Shown here: in pieces, positions 37,868 through 47,106 of the stretch
How the letters are laid out: every line of letters begins with the position of its first letter
How positions within the stretch are numbered: position 1 is the first letter of the stretch
DNA from: Oscillospiraceae bacterium
GTDB taxonomy: Bacteria > Bacillota > Clostridia > Oscillospirales > Ruminococcaceae
DNA length: 64,000 nt
NCBI GenBank assembly: GCA_017991935.1
Contig: JAGOPP010000003.1
Coordinates: 62,001-126,000 of the forward strand
Direction of reading: 5' to 3'
The notes under the pieces: model-generated
Seen by the model: only the letters and a program-made list of their open reading frames with translations
What the model was told of the DNA's origin: nothing
Database searches by the model: none
Made by a program: the position numbers and the translations under genes

Positions 37868-37972
37868 AAAACCCTCGCTTTCGCGCGTCTCGCGCCGGTT
37901 CTTTCTAAAGTTAGAATACCACGATCCGCCGCCATTTTCAAGGAAAACGCCCTTATTCCGCAGGCTCCCGAT

Positions 37973-38009
37973 AAAAAAAGCCCCGCCCGGTACGGGCGCG
38001 GCTTTTTGT
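37973..38009. terminator. Terminator after the ispH-S1 gene
   Basis: AAAAAAGCCCCGCCCG-GTAC-GGGCGCGGCTTTTT, 19 bases behind the minus-strand stop at 38028. Confidence 0.9.
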
Positions 38010-38027
38010 GCAGCTATGTAGTCTCGA

Positions 38028-40262
38028 TCATTCCTCCGCGGGAACGTCGGCGGGCGTCTCCTCCGGCTCCTCGTCCGGCTCTTCGGCCGGAACATCCTCC
38101 GGGGCGTCCGCGGGTTCTTCGACCGGCTCTTCGATTAGAGCCTCAGCCGGGGCTTCCACCGAAATCTCCGTCGGCTCCTCGACCGGCTCTTCGATGAGAG
38201 CCTCAGCCGGAGCTTCCACCGGAGTCTCCGTCGGCTCCTCGACCGGCTCTTCGATTAGAGCCTCAACCGGGGCTTCCGTCGGCTCCTCGACCGGGGCTTC
38301 CACCGGAAGTGCGGCGGAAACTTCGTTCCTGGCCAGCGGCTCGAGCAGCGCCTTGATCGAAAGGCTCACGCGCTTTTTATCAAAATCGATGTCGGTGATC
38401 TTGACCCCGGCCTCCTGCCCGACGGAAAGCACGTCCTGCGGCTTCGCGATGCGGTCATAGGAGATCTGGGAGATATGGATCAGGCCGTCGATGCCCGGGA
38501 TGACCTGAGCGAAGGCGCCGAACGCGGTCATGGAGACGATCTTTACGGTGCAGATCGTGCCGACCGGATAGTCCCTCCTCAGGATCTCCCAAGGGTTATT
38601 CTCCTGCTTTTTGTAGCCGAGAGAAATCTTTTTGGCCTCTTTATCGACATCTTTGACATAAACTTCAAGGAAATCGCCAACTTTGACGACGTCGGACGGA
38701 TGGGCGACCCGCAGCCAGCTCAGCTCGGAAACGTGGACCATGCCGTCGACCCCGCCGAGATCGACAAACGCGCCGTAGGAAGTCAGGGATTTGACCTTGC
38801 CGGTGTAGATCTTGCCGGGCTCGATCTCATCCCAGAAGGTGGATTCGCGGGCTTTTCTCTCCTCGGAGAGGACGGAGCGGATCGAACCGATCGCACGTTT
38901 GCGGCCCGGGTTGACTTCAAGGATCCTGAAGCGGACATTCTGTTTCAGCAAACCTTCCAGGGGCTCGTTGCGGGATGCGGTTGCTTGAGAAGCGGGGATA
39001 AACACGCGGATTCCGTCAGTGACGGCGATGGCGCCGCCCTTGACGATCTCGACCACGACGCCTTCAAGAATCTCTCCGGACTCAGCGGCATCCGCCACTT
39101 TTTGGAAATTCTGCTCGGCGTCAATTTTCTTTTTGGACAGGGAAACGGTGCCTTCTCTGTCGTCGACGTGGAGTACGATCAACTGAAGCTCATCGCCGAC
39201 TTTGACGATATCCTGCGGCTTGGTGCTCAGGTCTTCGCTCAGTTCCTCCGGAGCGATATAGCCGGTGTGCTTGGTCCCGACGCTGATGATGACCTCATTC
39301 ATCGGGGTGAACCCTTCCACTCTGCCGGTGACCTTTTCGCCGTTGTGGATGCCGTTTTTAAAAGATTGGTCGAGCAGCTCCGCAAAGCTCATTTCCTCTT
39401 CCGGTTTGTTTTCCAGAATCTCACTCATTGTTTCAAGAACCTCCTTAATGATGCCGGGCGGAGTTGACGCACCGGCAGTGACGCCTATCACCTTACTGCC
39501 TGTCCAATCCATCCGCCGAAGCTCGGAGGGGTCCTCCACCAGGACGGAAGGACAATTCCCTGCACAGGTTTCGTAAAGCCTTGCGGTATTGGAGCTTTTC
39601 CTTCCTCCCGCGATGATCATGCGGTCACAGCGTTTGGAAAGAAGCTCCGCCTCCATTTGTTTAGTATGGGCATCATGGCATATTGTATCAAATATTTTTA
39701 AATTTGTATAGACTTTTTTCGCAAATTCTTCGCATTTTTTCCATTCGGAGCTTAAAAATGTGGTCTGGGAAAGCAGCGTATGACATTTTTCGCCAAAAGG
39801 GGCTTCGTTTCGCACATATTCCTCCAGCTCCCCCAGATCCCGCAGCACGGCCGCGCTCCCGCCGCAGTGGCCGAGGATGCCTTTGGTCTCGGCGTGCTCG
39901 GGATCGCCCATGATGAGCAGGATATCCCCGGCGGCGGTGCTCGCGTCGGCGAGGCGGTGGATCTTGGCGACAAACGGGCAGGTGGCGTCGCAAAACGGAA
40001 TGCCCAGCTCCGCGATCTGCCGCATCACCTCCGGCGAAACGCCGTGGGAGCGCAGGATCAGCGTGGCCCCGGGCGGGCACTCCCGCGGCGAGGTGACCGG
40101 CGGCACGCCTTTTTTTGCGAGCCGCGCGACCACCTCCGGGTTATGGATCAGCTCGCCCAGCGTCACGGCGGGCTCGCCCCTATCTGCAAAGCGCTCCGCC
40201 ATCTCGACCGCGCGCTTTACGCCGAAGCAGAAGCCCGCGCTCTTCGCAAGTCTCAGTTCCAT
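38028..40262 (-). CDS. ispH: Fused HMBPP reductase (IspH) and S1-domain RNA-binding protein
   Basis: ATG 40262 overlaps the end of plsC by ten bases. The 744-residue protein has two parts. Residues 1-285 are IspH, the last enzyme of the MEP isoprenoid pathway, with its three Fe-S cysteines ([29 protein letters not shown]). Residues about 300-640 are four S1 domains (for example [20 protein letters not shown]), like ribosomal protein S1. This fusion is known from Clostridia. Residues 640-744 are a proline-glutamate-rich tail with a 20-residue repeat ([13 protein letters not shown] core), clearly added by tandem duplication. The reductase needs a 4Fe-4S cluster and reduced flavodoxin or ferredoxin; the S1 part probably binds mRNA on the ribosome. 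Confidence 0.95.
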   Translation of the reverse strand: MELRLAKSAGFCFGVKRAVEMAERFADRGEPAVTLGELIHNPEVVARLAKKGVPPVTSPRECPPGATLILRSHGVSPEVMRQIAELGIPFCDATCPFVAKIHRLADASTAAGDILLIMGDPEHAETKGILGHCGGSAAVLRDLGELEEYVRNEAPFGEKCHTLLSQTTFLSSEWKKCEEFAKKVYTNLKIFDTICHDAHTKQMEAELLSKRCDRMIIAGGRKSSNTARLYETCAGNCPSVLVEDPSELRRMDWTGSKVIGVTAGASTPPGIIKEVLETMSEILENKPEEEMSFAELLDQSFKNGIHNGEKVTGRVEGFTPMNEVIISVGTKHTGYIAPEELSEDLSTKPQDIVKVGDELQLIVLHVDDREGTVSLSKKKIDAEQNFQKVADAAESGEILEGVVVEIVKGGAIAVTDGIRVFIPASQATASRNEPLEGLLKQNVRFRILEVNPGRKRAIGSIRSVLSEERKARESTFWDEIEPGKIYTGKVKSLTSYGAFVDLGGVDGMVHVSELSWLRVAHPSDVVKVGDFLEVYVKDVDKEAKKISLGYKKQENNPWEILRRDYPVGTICTVKIVSMTAFGAFAQVIPGIDGLIHISQISYDRIAKPQDVLSVGQEAGVKITDIDFDKKRVSLSIKALLEPLARNEVSAALPVEAPVEEPTEAPVEALIEEPVEEPTETPVEAPAEALIEEPVEEPTEISVEAPAEALIEEPVEEPADAPEDVPAEEPDEEPEETPADVPAEE
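38128..38300. repeat. 60-bp in-frame tandem repeat in the ispH-S1 tail
   Basis: The units start at 38128, 38188 and 38248 (TCTTCGATTAGAGCCTCAGC and variants). Exact 60-base period keeps the reading frame and gives the 20-residue PE-rich repeat. The third unit is shortened. Confidence 0.9.
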
Positions 40263-40831
40263 TTCGCCGCCTCCAGCATCGCGTCCACCCGGTCGTGGAT
40301 CACGCCGGACGCTCTATGCAGCGAGTTTCCGAGCTCCTCGCCCGGAATGAGCTCCCCGTAGCGGACCGTGACTTTTTGGAACAGTTTCAGGTTTCCTTTG
40401 AAATCGACCGCCACGGGCAGGACGCCCGCGCCGGTGCGTTTGGCGATGAAGGCGGCCCCGGTCTTAAACGGCCCCATCTCGGCGCTTTGGCTTCTGGTGC
40501 CCTCCGGGAAGATCATCAAAATGCTCCCGCCCCGCACAAACTCCGCCGCCGCCTCGATGGCGGCCATGTCGCCCTTGCCGCGCTCGACGCCGAAGCAGCC
40601 CAGTTTCTTCAGGATCCATCCCACAACGGGCCACCGCAGGGCCTCGGCCTTCGCCATAAATTTCACCCGCTCGAGCGGAAGTTGGCAGCCGACAAAAAAG
40701 GGGTCCAAGTAGGACCGGTGGTTTGGGCAGACAAGATAGCCCCCGCCCTTCGGGATGTTTTCGAGCCCCTCGAATTTCACGCGAAAAAAGCAGTGGAGCA
40801 GCACATATACCGTGATTCTAATAAAATTCAT
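40253..40831 (-). CDS. plsC: 1-acyl-sn-glycerol-3-phosphate acyltransferase
   Basis: ATG 40831 overlaps the cmk stop (ATGA). The 192-residue protein is a PlsC-type acyltransferase: NHRSYLD (NHx4D motif), GCFGVERGKGD and FPEGTRS. It adds the second acyl chain to lysophosphatidic acid, at the inner membrane face; the first 20 residues are hydrophobic (IRITVYVLLHCFFRV). It is embedded in the cmk-plsC-ispH/S1 operon common in Clostridia. Confidence 0.93.
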   Translation of the reverse strand: MNFIRITVYVLLHCFFRVKFEGLENIPKGGGYLVCPNHRSYLDPFFVGCQLPLERVKFMAKAEALRWPVVGWILKKLGCFGVERGKGDMAAIEAAAEFVRGGSILMIFPEGTRSQSAEMGPFKTGAAFIAKRTGAGVLPVAVDFKGNLKLFQKVTVRYGELIPGEELGNSLHRASGVIHDRVDAMLEAAKWN

Positions 40832-41499
40832 GGTTCCGCATCCGCCGCCCTTTTTACGATTTCGGCGACGCGCAGGGCCGTCTCCCTCTCGCCGAGAAAG
40901 GAGCTGTCCAGCAGCACGGCGCCGTCCGCCATTTTGAGCGGGGCCGCCGCCCGGTGGGAATCGTTCCAGTCCCGCTGCCGCACATCCGCGAGCACGTCCT
41001 CATACTCGGCCCGGACGCCTTCCTCCGCAAGCTGCAGCATCCGCCGCTTCGCGCGGATCTCCGGCTCCGCGGTCAGGAAGATCTTCACCTCCGCGTCCGG
41101 CAGCACCACCGTGCCGATGTCCCGGCCGTCCATCACGACGTCGTTTTGCTCCGCGATATCCCGCTGCAACCGGAACAGAAATTCCCGCACCTCCGGGATC
41201 GCCGAGATCGCCGAAGCGCCGCGGGAGACCTCCTCGGTCCGGATCAGGGCGGAGACGTTTTCGCCGTTGAGAAGCACGCGCTGCTCCCCGTCTTGGTAGC
41301 AAAGCTCCGGCCTCATCTCGGCGAGCAGCGGCAAAACATGCTCCGCGTCGCCGGGGGCCACGCCCCTGCGGATCGCAAAGAGCGCCGCCGCGCGGTAAAG
41401 CGCGCCGGTGTCCACATAGAGAAATCCCAGACGATCCGCCACCGCCCGCGCAACCGAGCTCTTCCCCGCGCCGGCGGGGCCGTCTATCGCAACTTTCAT
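40828..41499 (-). CDS. cmk: Cytidylate kinase
   Basis: ATG 41499 follows AAGGAAGG. The 223-residue protein starts with the P-loop MKVAIDGPAGAGKSSVARAV and YVDTGALYRA, and has MDGRDIGTVVLPDAEVKIFL plus the lid region EIRAKRRMLQ. It phosphorylates CMP and dCMP. It leads the operon with plsC and ispH-S1, each overlapping the next by a few bases. Confidence 0.96.
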   Translation of the reverse strand: MKVAIDGPAGAGKSSVARAVADRLGFLYVDTGALYRAAALFAIRRGVAPGDAEHVLPLLAEMRPELCYQDGEQRVLLNGENVSALIRTEEVSRGASAISAIPEVREFLFRLQRDIAEQNDVVMDGRDIGTVVLPDAEVKIFLTAEPEIRAKRRMLQLAEEGVRAEYEDVLADVRQRDWNDSHRAAAPLKMADGAVLLDSSFLGERETALRVAEIVKRAADAEP

Positions 41500-41845
41500 G
41501 GATCGTACCTTCCTTTTGTCATCCGTTTTTATGCTTGGCCTTGCCCTTCGGCTTTCCCGCCGCGTGCCGTGCCCCGCTCAAGGATTCCGGGGTAGGTAGA
41601 TTTCATATCGGGCTTCGCCGGAGGATCATGGAGGGACTCCGTTATTCCCGCATAAAGAAATGTAATGGCAGCCCAGTTTCTCCGCCGCGGCCGCCCGGGA
41701 ACGATGCGCCGGTTGGCGAACGCGAAATAAAACCTTTGTACGCCGCGGTGCGCCTCATCGCGTTGGGTGGGTATAATAAATATCCCCGTTCATAGGCGTT
41801 CCCGGAAATTTCTTATCAAAAGCGGCTTGCGCCGTTTTTACCTAT
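41500..41845. other. Intergenic region between the FAD oxidoreductase and cmk genes
   Basis: About 345 bases with no convincing gene. A GCGGC-TTGC-GCCG hairpin with T run (about 41820-41840) could terminate the oxidoreductase transcript or serve the plus strand. GGTATAATAAAT near 41770 resembles a plus-strand minus-10 but no plus-strand gene follows. Confidence 0.5.
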
Positions 41846-43072
41846 CTAAATGGCGCTCCCGGCGCAGAAGCCGGTCGCGAAGGCGATTTGCAGGTTGTAG
41901 CCGCCGGTCTCGGCGTCCACGTCCAGCACCTCGCCGGCAAAATAAAGCCCCGGCAAGCGCTTCGACTCCATGGTCCTCGGGTCGACCTCCTTGACCGAGA
42001 CGCCGCCCGACGTCACCACCGCGCCCTCGATCCGGTCGAGCGCCTTGGGCGTGACCCGAAAGGCTTTCATCGCCGCGATGAGCGCCATGCGCTGCTCCCT
42101 CGTGATCTGGTGAACCTTTAAATCGCGGGGAATGCCGCTCTGCGCGACCACAAAGGGCATGGCCGCCGACGGCAGCAGCGCGTCCAGCGCGTTCGCGAAA
42201 TCGCGGTTTTGCCGCTCCCCGAAATCCCGCAGGATCCGCCGGTCGAGCTCCTCCGCGGAGAGGCCGGGCTTCCAGTCGATCTCCATGCGGTATCTTGCGC
42301 ACGGCTCCCTCATATAGGCGGAGGCCGTGAGCACGAGCGGGCCGGACACCCCGTAACGGGTGAACAGCATCTCGCCGTCCTCGGAATAGACCGGTTTCTT
42401 TTTGTCCTTTAAAAATAGCGTGAGCTTCACGTTTTTGAGCGAAAGCCCCTCGAGCGCGGAGAAATCCTCCTCTGTGAGCACGCCGACCAGCGAGGGGCGC
42501 AGTTCCGTGACCGTATGGCCGGCCTGCCGCGCGAGATCGTAGCCGTCGCCGGTGGAGCCGGTGGCCGGATAGGTCACGCCGCCGGTCGCGATGAGCACGC
42601 GCGGCGCAAAGTAGACCGCCCCGTCCTCCGCGCGGACTCCGGCGAGCGCGCCGCCCTCGATTTGCAGGGAAACGGCGCGGCCCTCGGCTACGGTGACGTT
42701 TTTTTCATGAGCCAGCCGCTGCAGCGCGTCGGCGGCGTCCATCGCCCGATCCGAGACCGGAAAGACGCGCCGGCCGCGCTCCGTTTTGAGCGGGACGCCG
42801 AGGCTCTCAAACAGCTCCATCGCGGCCGCGGGGGGAAACCGGCTGATCGCCCCGGTCAAAAAGCGGGCGTTGCCGCGGACGTGCCGCAGGAATTCCTCCG
42901 GCGGGCAATCGTTCGTCAGGTTGCAGCGGCCCTTCCCCGTGACGAGGATCTTGCGCGCGGGGCGCGTATTTCGCTCCAAAAGGAGGATTTTTCGGCCGCG
43001 CCTTGCGGCGAAGCCCGCCGCGACGCACCCGGCCGCGCCCGCGCCGACGACGATCGCGTCGTATTCAGGCAT
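41846..43072 (-). CDS. NAD(P)/FAD-dependent oxidoreductase, HI0933/YhiN family
   Basis: ATG 43072 overlaps the RpiR gene end by eight bases. The 408-residue flavoprotein begins with the FAD-binding loop YDAIVVGAGAAGCVAAGFAA and has GKGRCNLTND, VLIATGGVTYPATGSTGDGY, and the late GGVSVKEVDPRTMESKRLPG plus GLYFAGEVLDVDAETGGYNL. This matches the HI0933-like BaiN/YhiN family, whose BaiN member reduces bile-acid intermediates but most of which are uncharacterised. The gene next to cmk is a conserved arrangement in Clostridia. Confidence 0.92.
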   Translation of the reverse strand: MPEYDAIVVGAGAAGCVAAGFAARRGRKILLLERNTRPARKILVTGKGRCNLTNDCPPEEFLRHVRGNARFLTGAISRFPPAAAMELFESLGVPLKTERGRRVFPVSDRAMDAADALQRLAHEKNVTVAEGRAVSLQIEGGALAGVRAEDGAVYFAPRVLIATGGVTYPATGSTGDGYDLARQAGHTVTELRPSLVGVLTEEDFSALEGLSLKNVKLTLFLKDKKKPVYSEDGEMLFTRYGVSGPLVLTASAYMREPCARYRMEIDWKPGLSAEELDRRILRDFGERQNRDFANALDALLPSAAMPFVVAQSGIPRDLKVHQITREQRMALIAAMKAFRVTPKALDRIEGAVVTSGGVSVKEVDPRTMESKRLPGLYFAGEVLDVDAETGGYNLQIAFATGFCAGSAI

Positions 43073-43946
43073 TGGACAGATCCCGGTCGTCGGTTTTCGC
43101 ATAGACGTCGTACTCCTCCCAGATGCTCTCGAGCTGGGCGAAGGTTTGGGAGATCTCGGCCTTGCGGCGGTTGCCGATCGCGACGATCAGCGCGTTGATC
43201 AGCGAGAGCGGCGCGACCAGCGAATCGGCGAAGGAGGCCATGTCGCTGCGCGCGAGCAGAAGGTTGTCCGCGTAGGCGACGATCGGCGCGGTCGGGCTGT
43301 CGGTCAGCGCGATCACGGTGGCGCCCTTATCCTTGGCGAATTTGGCGGCCTTCACCGTGCGCTGCGAATACCGCGGGAAGGTGATGCCGATGAAGACGTC
43401 GCCCGGGCCGATATTCATGATCTGCTCAAAGACCTCGCTCGTGCTGCTGGTCGCGACGTTGCGGACGTTATCAAAAATTTTATAGAAATAAAAGCTCAGA
43501 AAGCCCGCCAAAGAGGCGGAACTGCGCACGCCGAGGATATAAATATGGCGCGCGGTGACGATGGCGTCGGCGACCTTGTTGAATTCCTCGACGGAAGTCT
43601 CCTCGAGCGTCCTTCTGATCTTCTCAATATCCATGTTGAGCACCTTGGCCAGCACGTCGGAGCTGCTCATGCGGTCGCTGGTGATCTCGATGCGCTGCAC
43701 GGTGGTCAGGCGGTTGCGGATCATCTCCTGCAACGCGCGCTGAAGCTCCGGGTAGCCGTCGTAGCCGAGCTCCGACGCGAACCGCACGACCGTGGATTCG
43801 CTGACGCCGACGGCCTCGCCCAGCCGCGCCGCGGTCATAAAAGCCGCTTTGTCATAGTGTTCCAGAATAAAATTGCCGATGCGCTTCTGTCCCTTGGAAA
43901 ATTCATGCATCCTCTCGGAAATGCGGTGAAGCAGATCTTTCGCCAT
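43065..43946 (-). CDS. RpiR/MurR-family transcriptional regulator with SIS domain
   Basis: ATG 43946 follows GGGAGG with ten-base spacing; the upstream ATG at 43964 has no site. The 293-residue protein has an N-terminal HTH (MTAARLGEAVGVSESTVVRFASELG) and a C-terminal SIS sugar-phosphate-binding domain (HIYILGVRSSASLAGFLSF, GDVFIGITFPRYSQRT, VIALTDSPTAPIVAYAD). Such regulators respond to phosphosugars. Its transcript runs into the FAD oxidoreductase gene; no sugar pathway gene is adjacent, so its targets are unknown. Confidence 0.93.
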   Translation of the reverse strand: MAKDLLHRISERMHEFSKGQKRIGNFILEHYDKAAFMTAARLGEAVGVSESTVVRFASELGYDGYPELQRALQEMIRNRLTTVQRIEITSDRMSSSDVLAKVLNMDIEKIRRTLEETSVEEFNKVADAIVTARHIYILGVRSSASLAGFLSFYFYKIFDNVRNVATSSTSEVFEQIMNIGPGDVFIGITFPRYSQRTVKAAKFAKDKGATVIALTDSPTAPIVAYADNLLLARSDMASFADSLVAPLSLINALIVAIGNRRKAEISQTFAQLESIWEEYDVYAKTDDRDLSNA

Positions 43947-44167
43947 TTCAAATGTGCCTCCCATTCGTCTATTCTGTGATTCATAATACCGCTTCTTCCT
44001 GCAAAAATCAAGGGGCGTGTTTGGATTTTAGGCTAAAATCCGGTAATTTTTGCATGAAATTGCAGCAAATGCGTGATTTCTATTCATTCTTTCATTTATG
44101 GGAGGCGATCGGCCCTCCGCCCGGGCGCGTCTGTCCGGCGCGAAGGCCCGCGCCCGAAAACTTGCAT

Positions 44168-44194
44168 GAAAAAAGGCGGCTCGCGCCGCCCGTA
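44168..44194 (-). terminator. Terminator of the lipoprotein gene
   Basis: On the minus strand GGCGG-CGCGAG-CCGCC is followed by TTTTTT, 14 bases behind the stop. Confidence 0.8.
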
Positions 44195-44208
44195 AAAACG
44201 GTCCCGGT

Positions 44209-44649
44209 TCAGCCCTGTGCCGCATAGGCCTCCGCAACCGCTTTTTTATACGCCTCGATCCGGTCGAGCAGGATGGCATCCACCGCCTCGGAGAATTTCT
44301 CCCGGTCGCCGGGATTTTCCTCCTTCGCGGCCCTGATCTCCGCGCCCAGCCCTTTCGCCGCTTTTCCGGCCTCGCCGATGAGCTCCGCCGTCGCTTTTAC
44401 AAAGCTCCCCTCGCCTTGGAGATAGGCCTTCGCGGAGTCGGCGGTCTCGTCGGCCGCGGCGCGGAATTCCTCCCGCACCTCGTCGGAGGGCTTATATCCG
44501 TAACCCGTCAGCCGCTCCTCAAAGGAAGTCCAAGACGACTCCGCCTGCTGGCGCCACTCCTCCCCCTTCTCCGCGAGGTCGGACGCGTCGCAGCCGGAAA
44601 GCGCCAGCAAAACCGCGCATACCGTTATTATTGAAAGAAACCTCTTCAT
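44209..44649 (-). CDS. Small lipoprotein, 146 aa
   Basis: ATG 44649 lies behind GGAGGAGG. The product begins MKRFLSIITVCAVLLALSGC with lipobox LSGC and is otherwise hydrophilic and helical, rich in A, E and K, with possible coiled-coil character (EWRQQAESSWTSFEERLTG, EKFSEAVDAILLDRIEAYKK). It would be anchored to the outer face of the membrane. There are no further motifs; function unknown. It is monocistronic. Confidence 0.78.
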   Translation of the reverse strand: MKRFLSIITVCAVLLALSGCDASDLAEKGEEWRQQAESSWTSFEERLTGYGYKPSDEVREEFRAAADETADSAKAYLQGEGSFVKATAELIGEAGKAAKGLGAEIRAAKEENPGDREKFSEAVDAILLDRIEAYKKAVAEAYAAQG

Positions 44650-44758
44650 CAAACGGAGCCTCCTCCCCGGTTATTTTTATGGAACTATTTTCTTGCAACA
44701 ACAAGTATATGCGCGTTTTCGCTCCCGAAAAAGCGCTATTTTGTGAACAATCGGAAAC

Positions 44759-44797
44759 TCAGTCGTCCCTGTCGTCCCTGTCATCCCTGTCTTCTCT
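44759..44797. repeat. 9-bp tandem repeat at the 3' end of the deacetylase gene
   Basis: GTCGTCCCT-type units occur three to four times in tandem and encode the DRD repeats of the extreme C-terminus. Confidence 0.8.
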
Positions 44798-45559
44798 GGC
44801 GAGGCTCACCTGACGGCCGTTCGTGTCGATCGAATACTCCTTTTCGTAGATCAGATCCGAGACATTGACAAAGTCGTAGTCCTGATCGGTAAGCCCCTGC
44901 AGGATCTGCGCGAGGGCCGCCGGCGTGTTTTTCGCGCCGGAATGAAACAGCAGGATGCTGCCCGGGCGCACGGCCGAAAGCACGTTCTCCGCCATCTCCT
45001 CCGAGGACGGGTTCTGCCAGTCGCGGCTGTCGACGTCCCACTGGATCGTCTGATAGCCGAGCTTCGCCGCCACGTCGATCAGCTGGTTGTCATAGGCGCC
45101 GGACGGCGCGCGAAACAGTACCGGCTGGATCCCGCAGGCCCTTTTGATATGCTCCGCCGAGCGGTCCAGCTCCTCCCGGATCCTGCCCTCCCCGATGCCC
45201 GTCATATTCGGATGGGTGTTGCTGTGCGAGCCGATCTCATGGCCGGCCTCCGCGATCGCCCGCGTGGAATCGGGGTATTTTTCCGCCCATTGGCCAAGAA
45301 TAAAAAAGGTCGCCTCCACGTCGTACTCGTCGAACAGCGCCAGCAGCTCCGGGATATCGGCGTCCCCCCACGCGCAGTTGACCGTGACGGCCACATCCTT
45401 CTCGTCGGTCTCCACCGAATAGATCGGAAGATGCGGGCCGCCTTCCGCCACCGCTTTATACACAAAAATCCCCAGCGCGAGGAAGATAACGAGCGCGGCA
45501 CCCGTCACCGCCAGCGCGAGCCTCCATTTCTTCTTCCGTTTTTCAGACACATCCATCAT
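44759..45559 (-). CDS. Polysaccharide deacetylase, PdaB-like, membrane-anchored
   Basis: ATG 45559 (or 45556) follows AAAGGGGGGGCT. The 266-residue protein has an N-terminal transmembrane anchor (residues 13-35) and a NodB-type barrel. The metal histidines are present (SHSNTHPNM, His112 and His116) and RAPSGAYDNQLID follows, but the usual first motif TFDDG reads TVNCAWGD (59-66), so the catalytic base/metal aspartate is replaced, as in some clostridial sporulation-linked relatives. The C-terminus DRDDRDDRDD is a 9-base DNA repeat. It may trim or bind cell-wall polymers; catalytic activity is uncertain. Confidence 0.85.
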   Translation of the reverse strand: MMDVSEKRKKKWRLALAVTGAALVIFLALGIFVYKAVAEGGPHLPIYSVETDEKDVAVTVNCAWGDADIPELLALFDEYDVEATFFILGQWAEKYPDSTRAIAEAGHEIGSHSNTHPNMTGIGEGRIREELDRSAEHIKRACGIQPVLFRAPSGAYDNQLIDVAAKLGYQTIQWDVDSRDWQNPSSEEMAENVLSAVRPGSILLFHSGAKNTPAALAQILQGLTDQDYDFVNVSDLIYEKEYSIDTNGRQVSLAREDRDDRDDRDD

Positions 45560-45973
45560 AGCCCCCCCTTTCGGCTTCGATCAATCCTATTCGCGAAAGG
45601 TGGGCGAATTGTCAAAGAAGCGTCGCGGCGGGAAGAAAACGAAAACGAAATTTGAGTTTGGGCAGTTTGATGGCGCTTTTGGGTTGTCCGACATCGGGTG
45701 AGGCGGGGCCTCCGCGCCGGTCGGCGCGGGAAAAACGAACGCCGCATTCCTCCGGCGGGCACGCCCGGCGGGGCCGGCCCGCGCGCCGAGAAATAAGATA
45801 AAATGAACCTGTGAACAGAGATTCATATATGAATATTTCAGCCCTATTTTTTTCAGGCGGATCGCTTTTTTACGCTGTTTCCTTTCTTTTTCGCGATGGC
45901 TATTGACAAAGTTTCATTCATATATCATAATAATATTTTGTTCCCTGATTTCTTACGAAAAGAGGCATTTTTT
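45560..45973. other. Divergent intergenic region with palindrome
   Basis: No gene seen. It contains the start region of the deacetylase, a perfect 14-bp palindrome ATTCATATATGAAT at 45821-45834, a related ATTCATATAT at 45916-45925 and the metal-exporter promoter. Confidence 0.6.
45903..45931 (+). promoter_or_regulatory. Promoter for the metal-exporter gene
   Basis: TTGACA (45903-45908), 17-base spacer containing ATTCATATAT, CATAAT (45926-45931). The half-palindrome inside the spacer is a plausible repressor site. Confidence 0.8.
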
Positions 45974-46831
45974 ATGCTGGATACCCTGCTCGACCTCCTG
46001 CTCGATACCGTCGTGGACGGCCTCAAGATGCTGCCGTTTCTGTTTGGCGCGTATCTGCTGATTGAATTTTTGGAGCACCGGGCCGGGGAAAAGTTTGTGA
46101 CCTCCCTGCAAAAATTCGGAAAGGCGGGCGCGCTCGCCGGCGCGGTGCTCGGATGCGTGCCGCAGTGCGGCTTCTCCGTCGCGGCGGCAAACCTCTACGC
46201 AAATCGGCTGATCACGCCGGGCACGCTGCTCGCCGTCTTTATTTCCACGAGCGACGAGGCCGTGCCGGTGCTGCTCTCCCACCCGGAGAGCTCGGGAAAA
46301 ATCCTGCCTCTGCTGCTTGCAAAGATCGTCCTCGCCACCGTGACCGGGCTCGCCGTCGATTTCAGCGGGGTCCTCAAGGCGCCGCAGGAGGACATCGAGG
46401 CCGTCCGGGTGGAGCACTGCCACTGCCATACCGAGGGCGAGGGCGGCATTTTGGTTTCCGCGATTTTGCACACGCTGCAGATCTTCGGGTTTCTGCTGGC
46501 CGTCATGTTTTCCCTCAACCTGCTGATCGAGCTGGTCGGCCCGGCGAGGCTCGGAGGGCTCCTGATGAGCGGCAGCCCGCTCCAGCCGGTGCTTTCCGCG
46601 CTGATTGGGCTGATCCCGAACTGCGCCGCCTCCGTCGTGATCGCCGAGCTCTACGCGGAGGGCGCGCTGAGCTTCGGCTCCGCGATGGCCGGGCTGTCGT
46701 CCGGCGCGGGGCTCGGCCTGCTGGTGCTCTTCCGCACCGACCGCGACCGCAAGGAGTGCCTGCACATCACGGCGCTGCTGTTCGCGGTCTCGGCGCTGAC
46801 CGGGCTCTTGTTGCAGCTCCTGATCGGATGA
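45974..46831 (+). CDS. Putative 10-TM heavy-metal (manganese/arsenic-type) exporter
   Basis: ATG 45974 follows AAGAGG; the longer reading from 45896 overlaps the promoter. The 285-residue protein has about eight to ten hydrophobic segments in two similar halves, each with a cysteine-bearing bend: GCVPQCGFS (61-68) and LIPNCAAS. The central cytoplasmic loop carries HCHCH (148-152), a likely metal-binding patch. This matches the ArsP_2-type / putative manganese transporter family. Gene isolation and the palindromic upstream elements suggest control by a metal-sensing repressor encoded elsewhere. Confidence 0.82.
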   Translation: MLDTLLDLLLDTVVDGLKMLPFLFGAYLLIEFLEHRAGEKFVTSLQKFGKAGALAGAVLGCVPQCGFSVAAANLYANRLITPGTLLAVFISTSDEAVPVLLSHPESSGKILPLLLAKIVLATVTGLAVDFSGVLKAPQEDIEAVRVEHCHCHTEGEGGILVSAILHTLQIFGFLLAVMFSLNLLIELVGPARLGGLLMSGSPLQPVLSALIGLIPNCAASVVIAELYAEGALSFGSAMAGLSSGAGLGLLVLFRTDRDRKECLHITALLFAVSALTGLLLQLLIG

Positions 46832-46887
46832 CCGAAGGGCCACGCTCCGGCTGGCGAGCACCCGCAAGTCCATAAATTACGGCAACG

Positions 46888-46933
46888 AAAAAAGCTGAGA
46901 GATGGGAAGTTTTTCCCGCTTCTCGGCTTTTTT
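46888..46933 (+). terminator. Terminator
   Basis: AAAAAAGCTGAGAGATGGGAA pairs with TTCCCGCTTCTCGGCTTTTTT (one bulge), 57 bases behind the exporter stop. Confidence 0.85.
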
Positions 46934-47106
46934 ATGATACGGAACCAAGCGGGCCATAAAGGGAACCGGGCGCTTTCTCCCCGATCTTTTCACCTTTTAA
47001 TATCACGGAAAAAAGCGTCGGGCGGGGAGGCTTGACTGTTTTCCGCCCTTTCCGGCGGCTTTAAAAGCCCGGGGCCACGGAACGGAGTTCGCGCCACATT
47101 TTCCGT

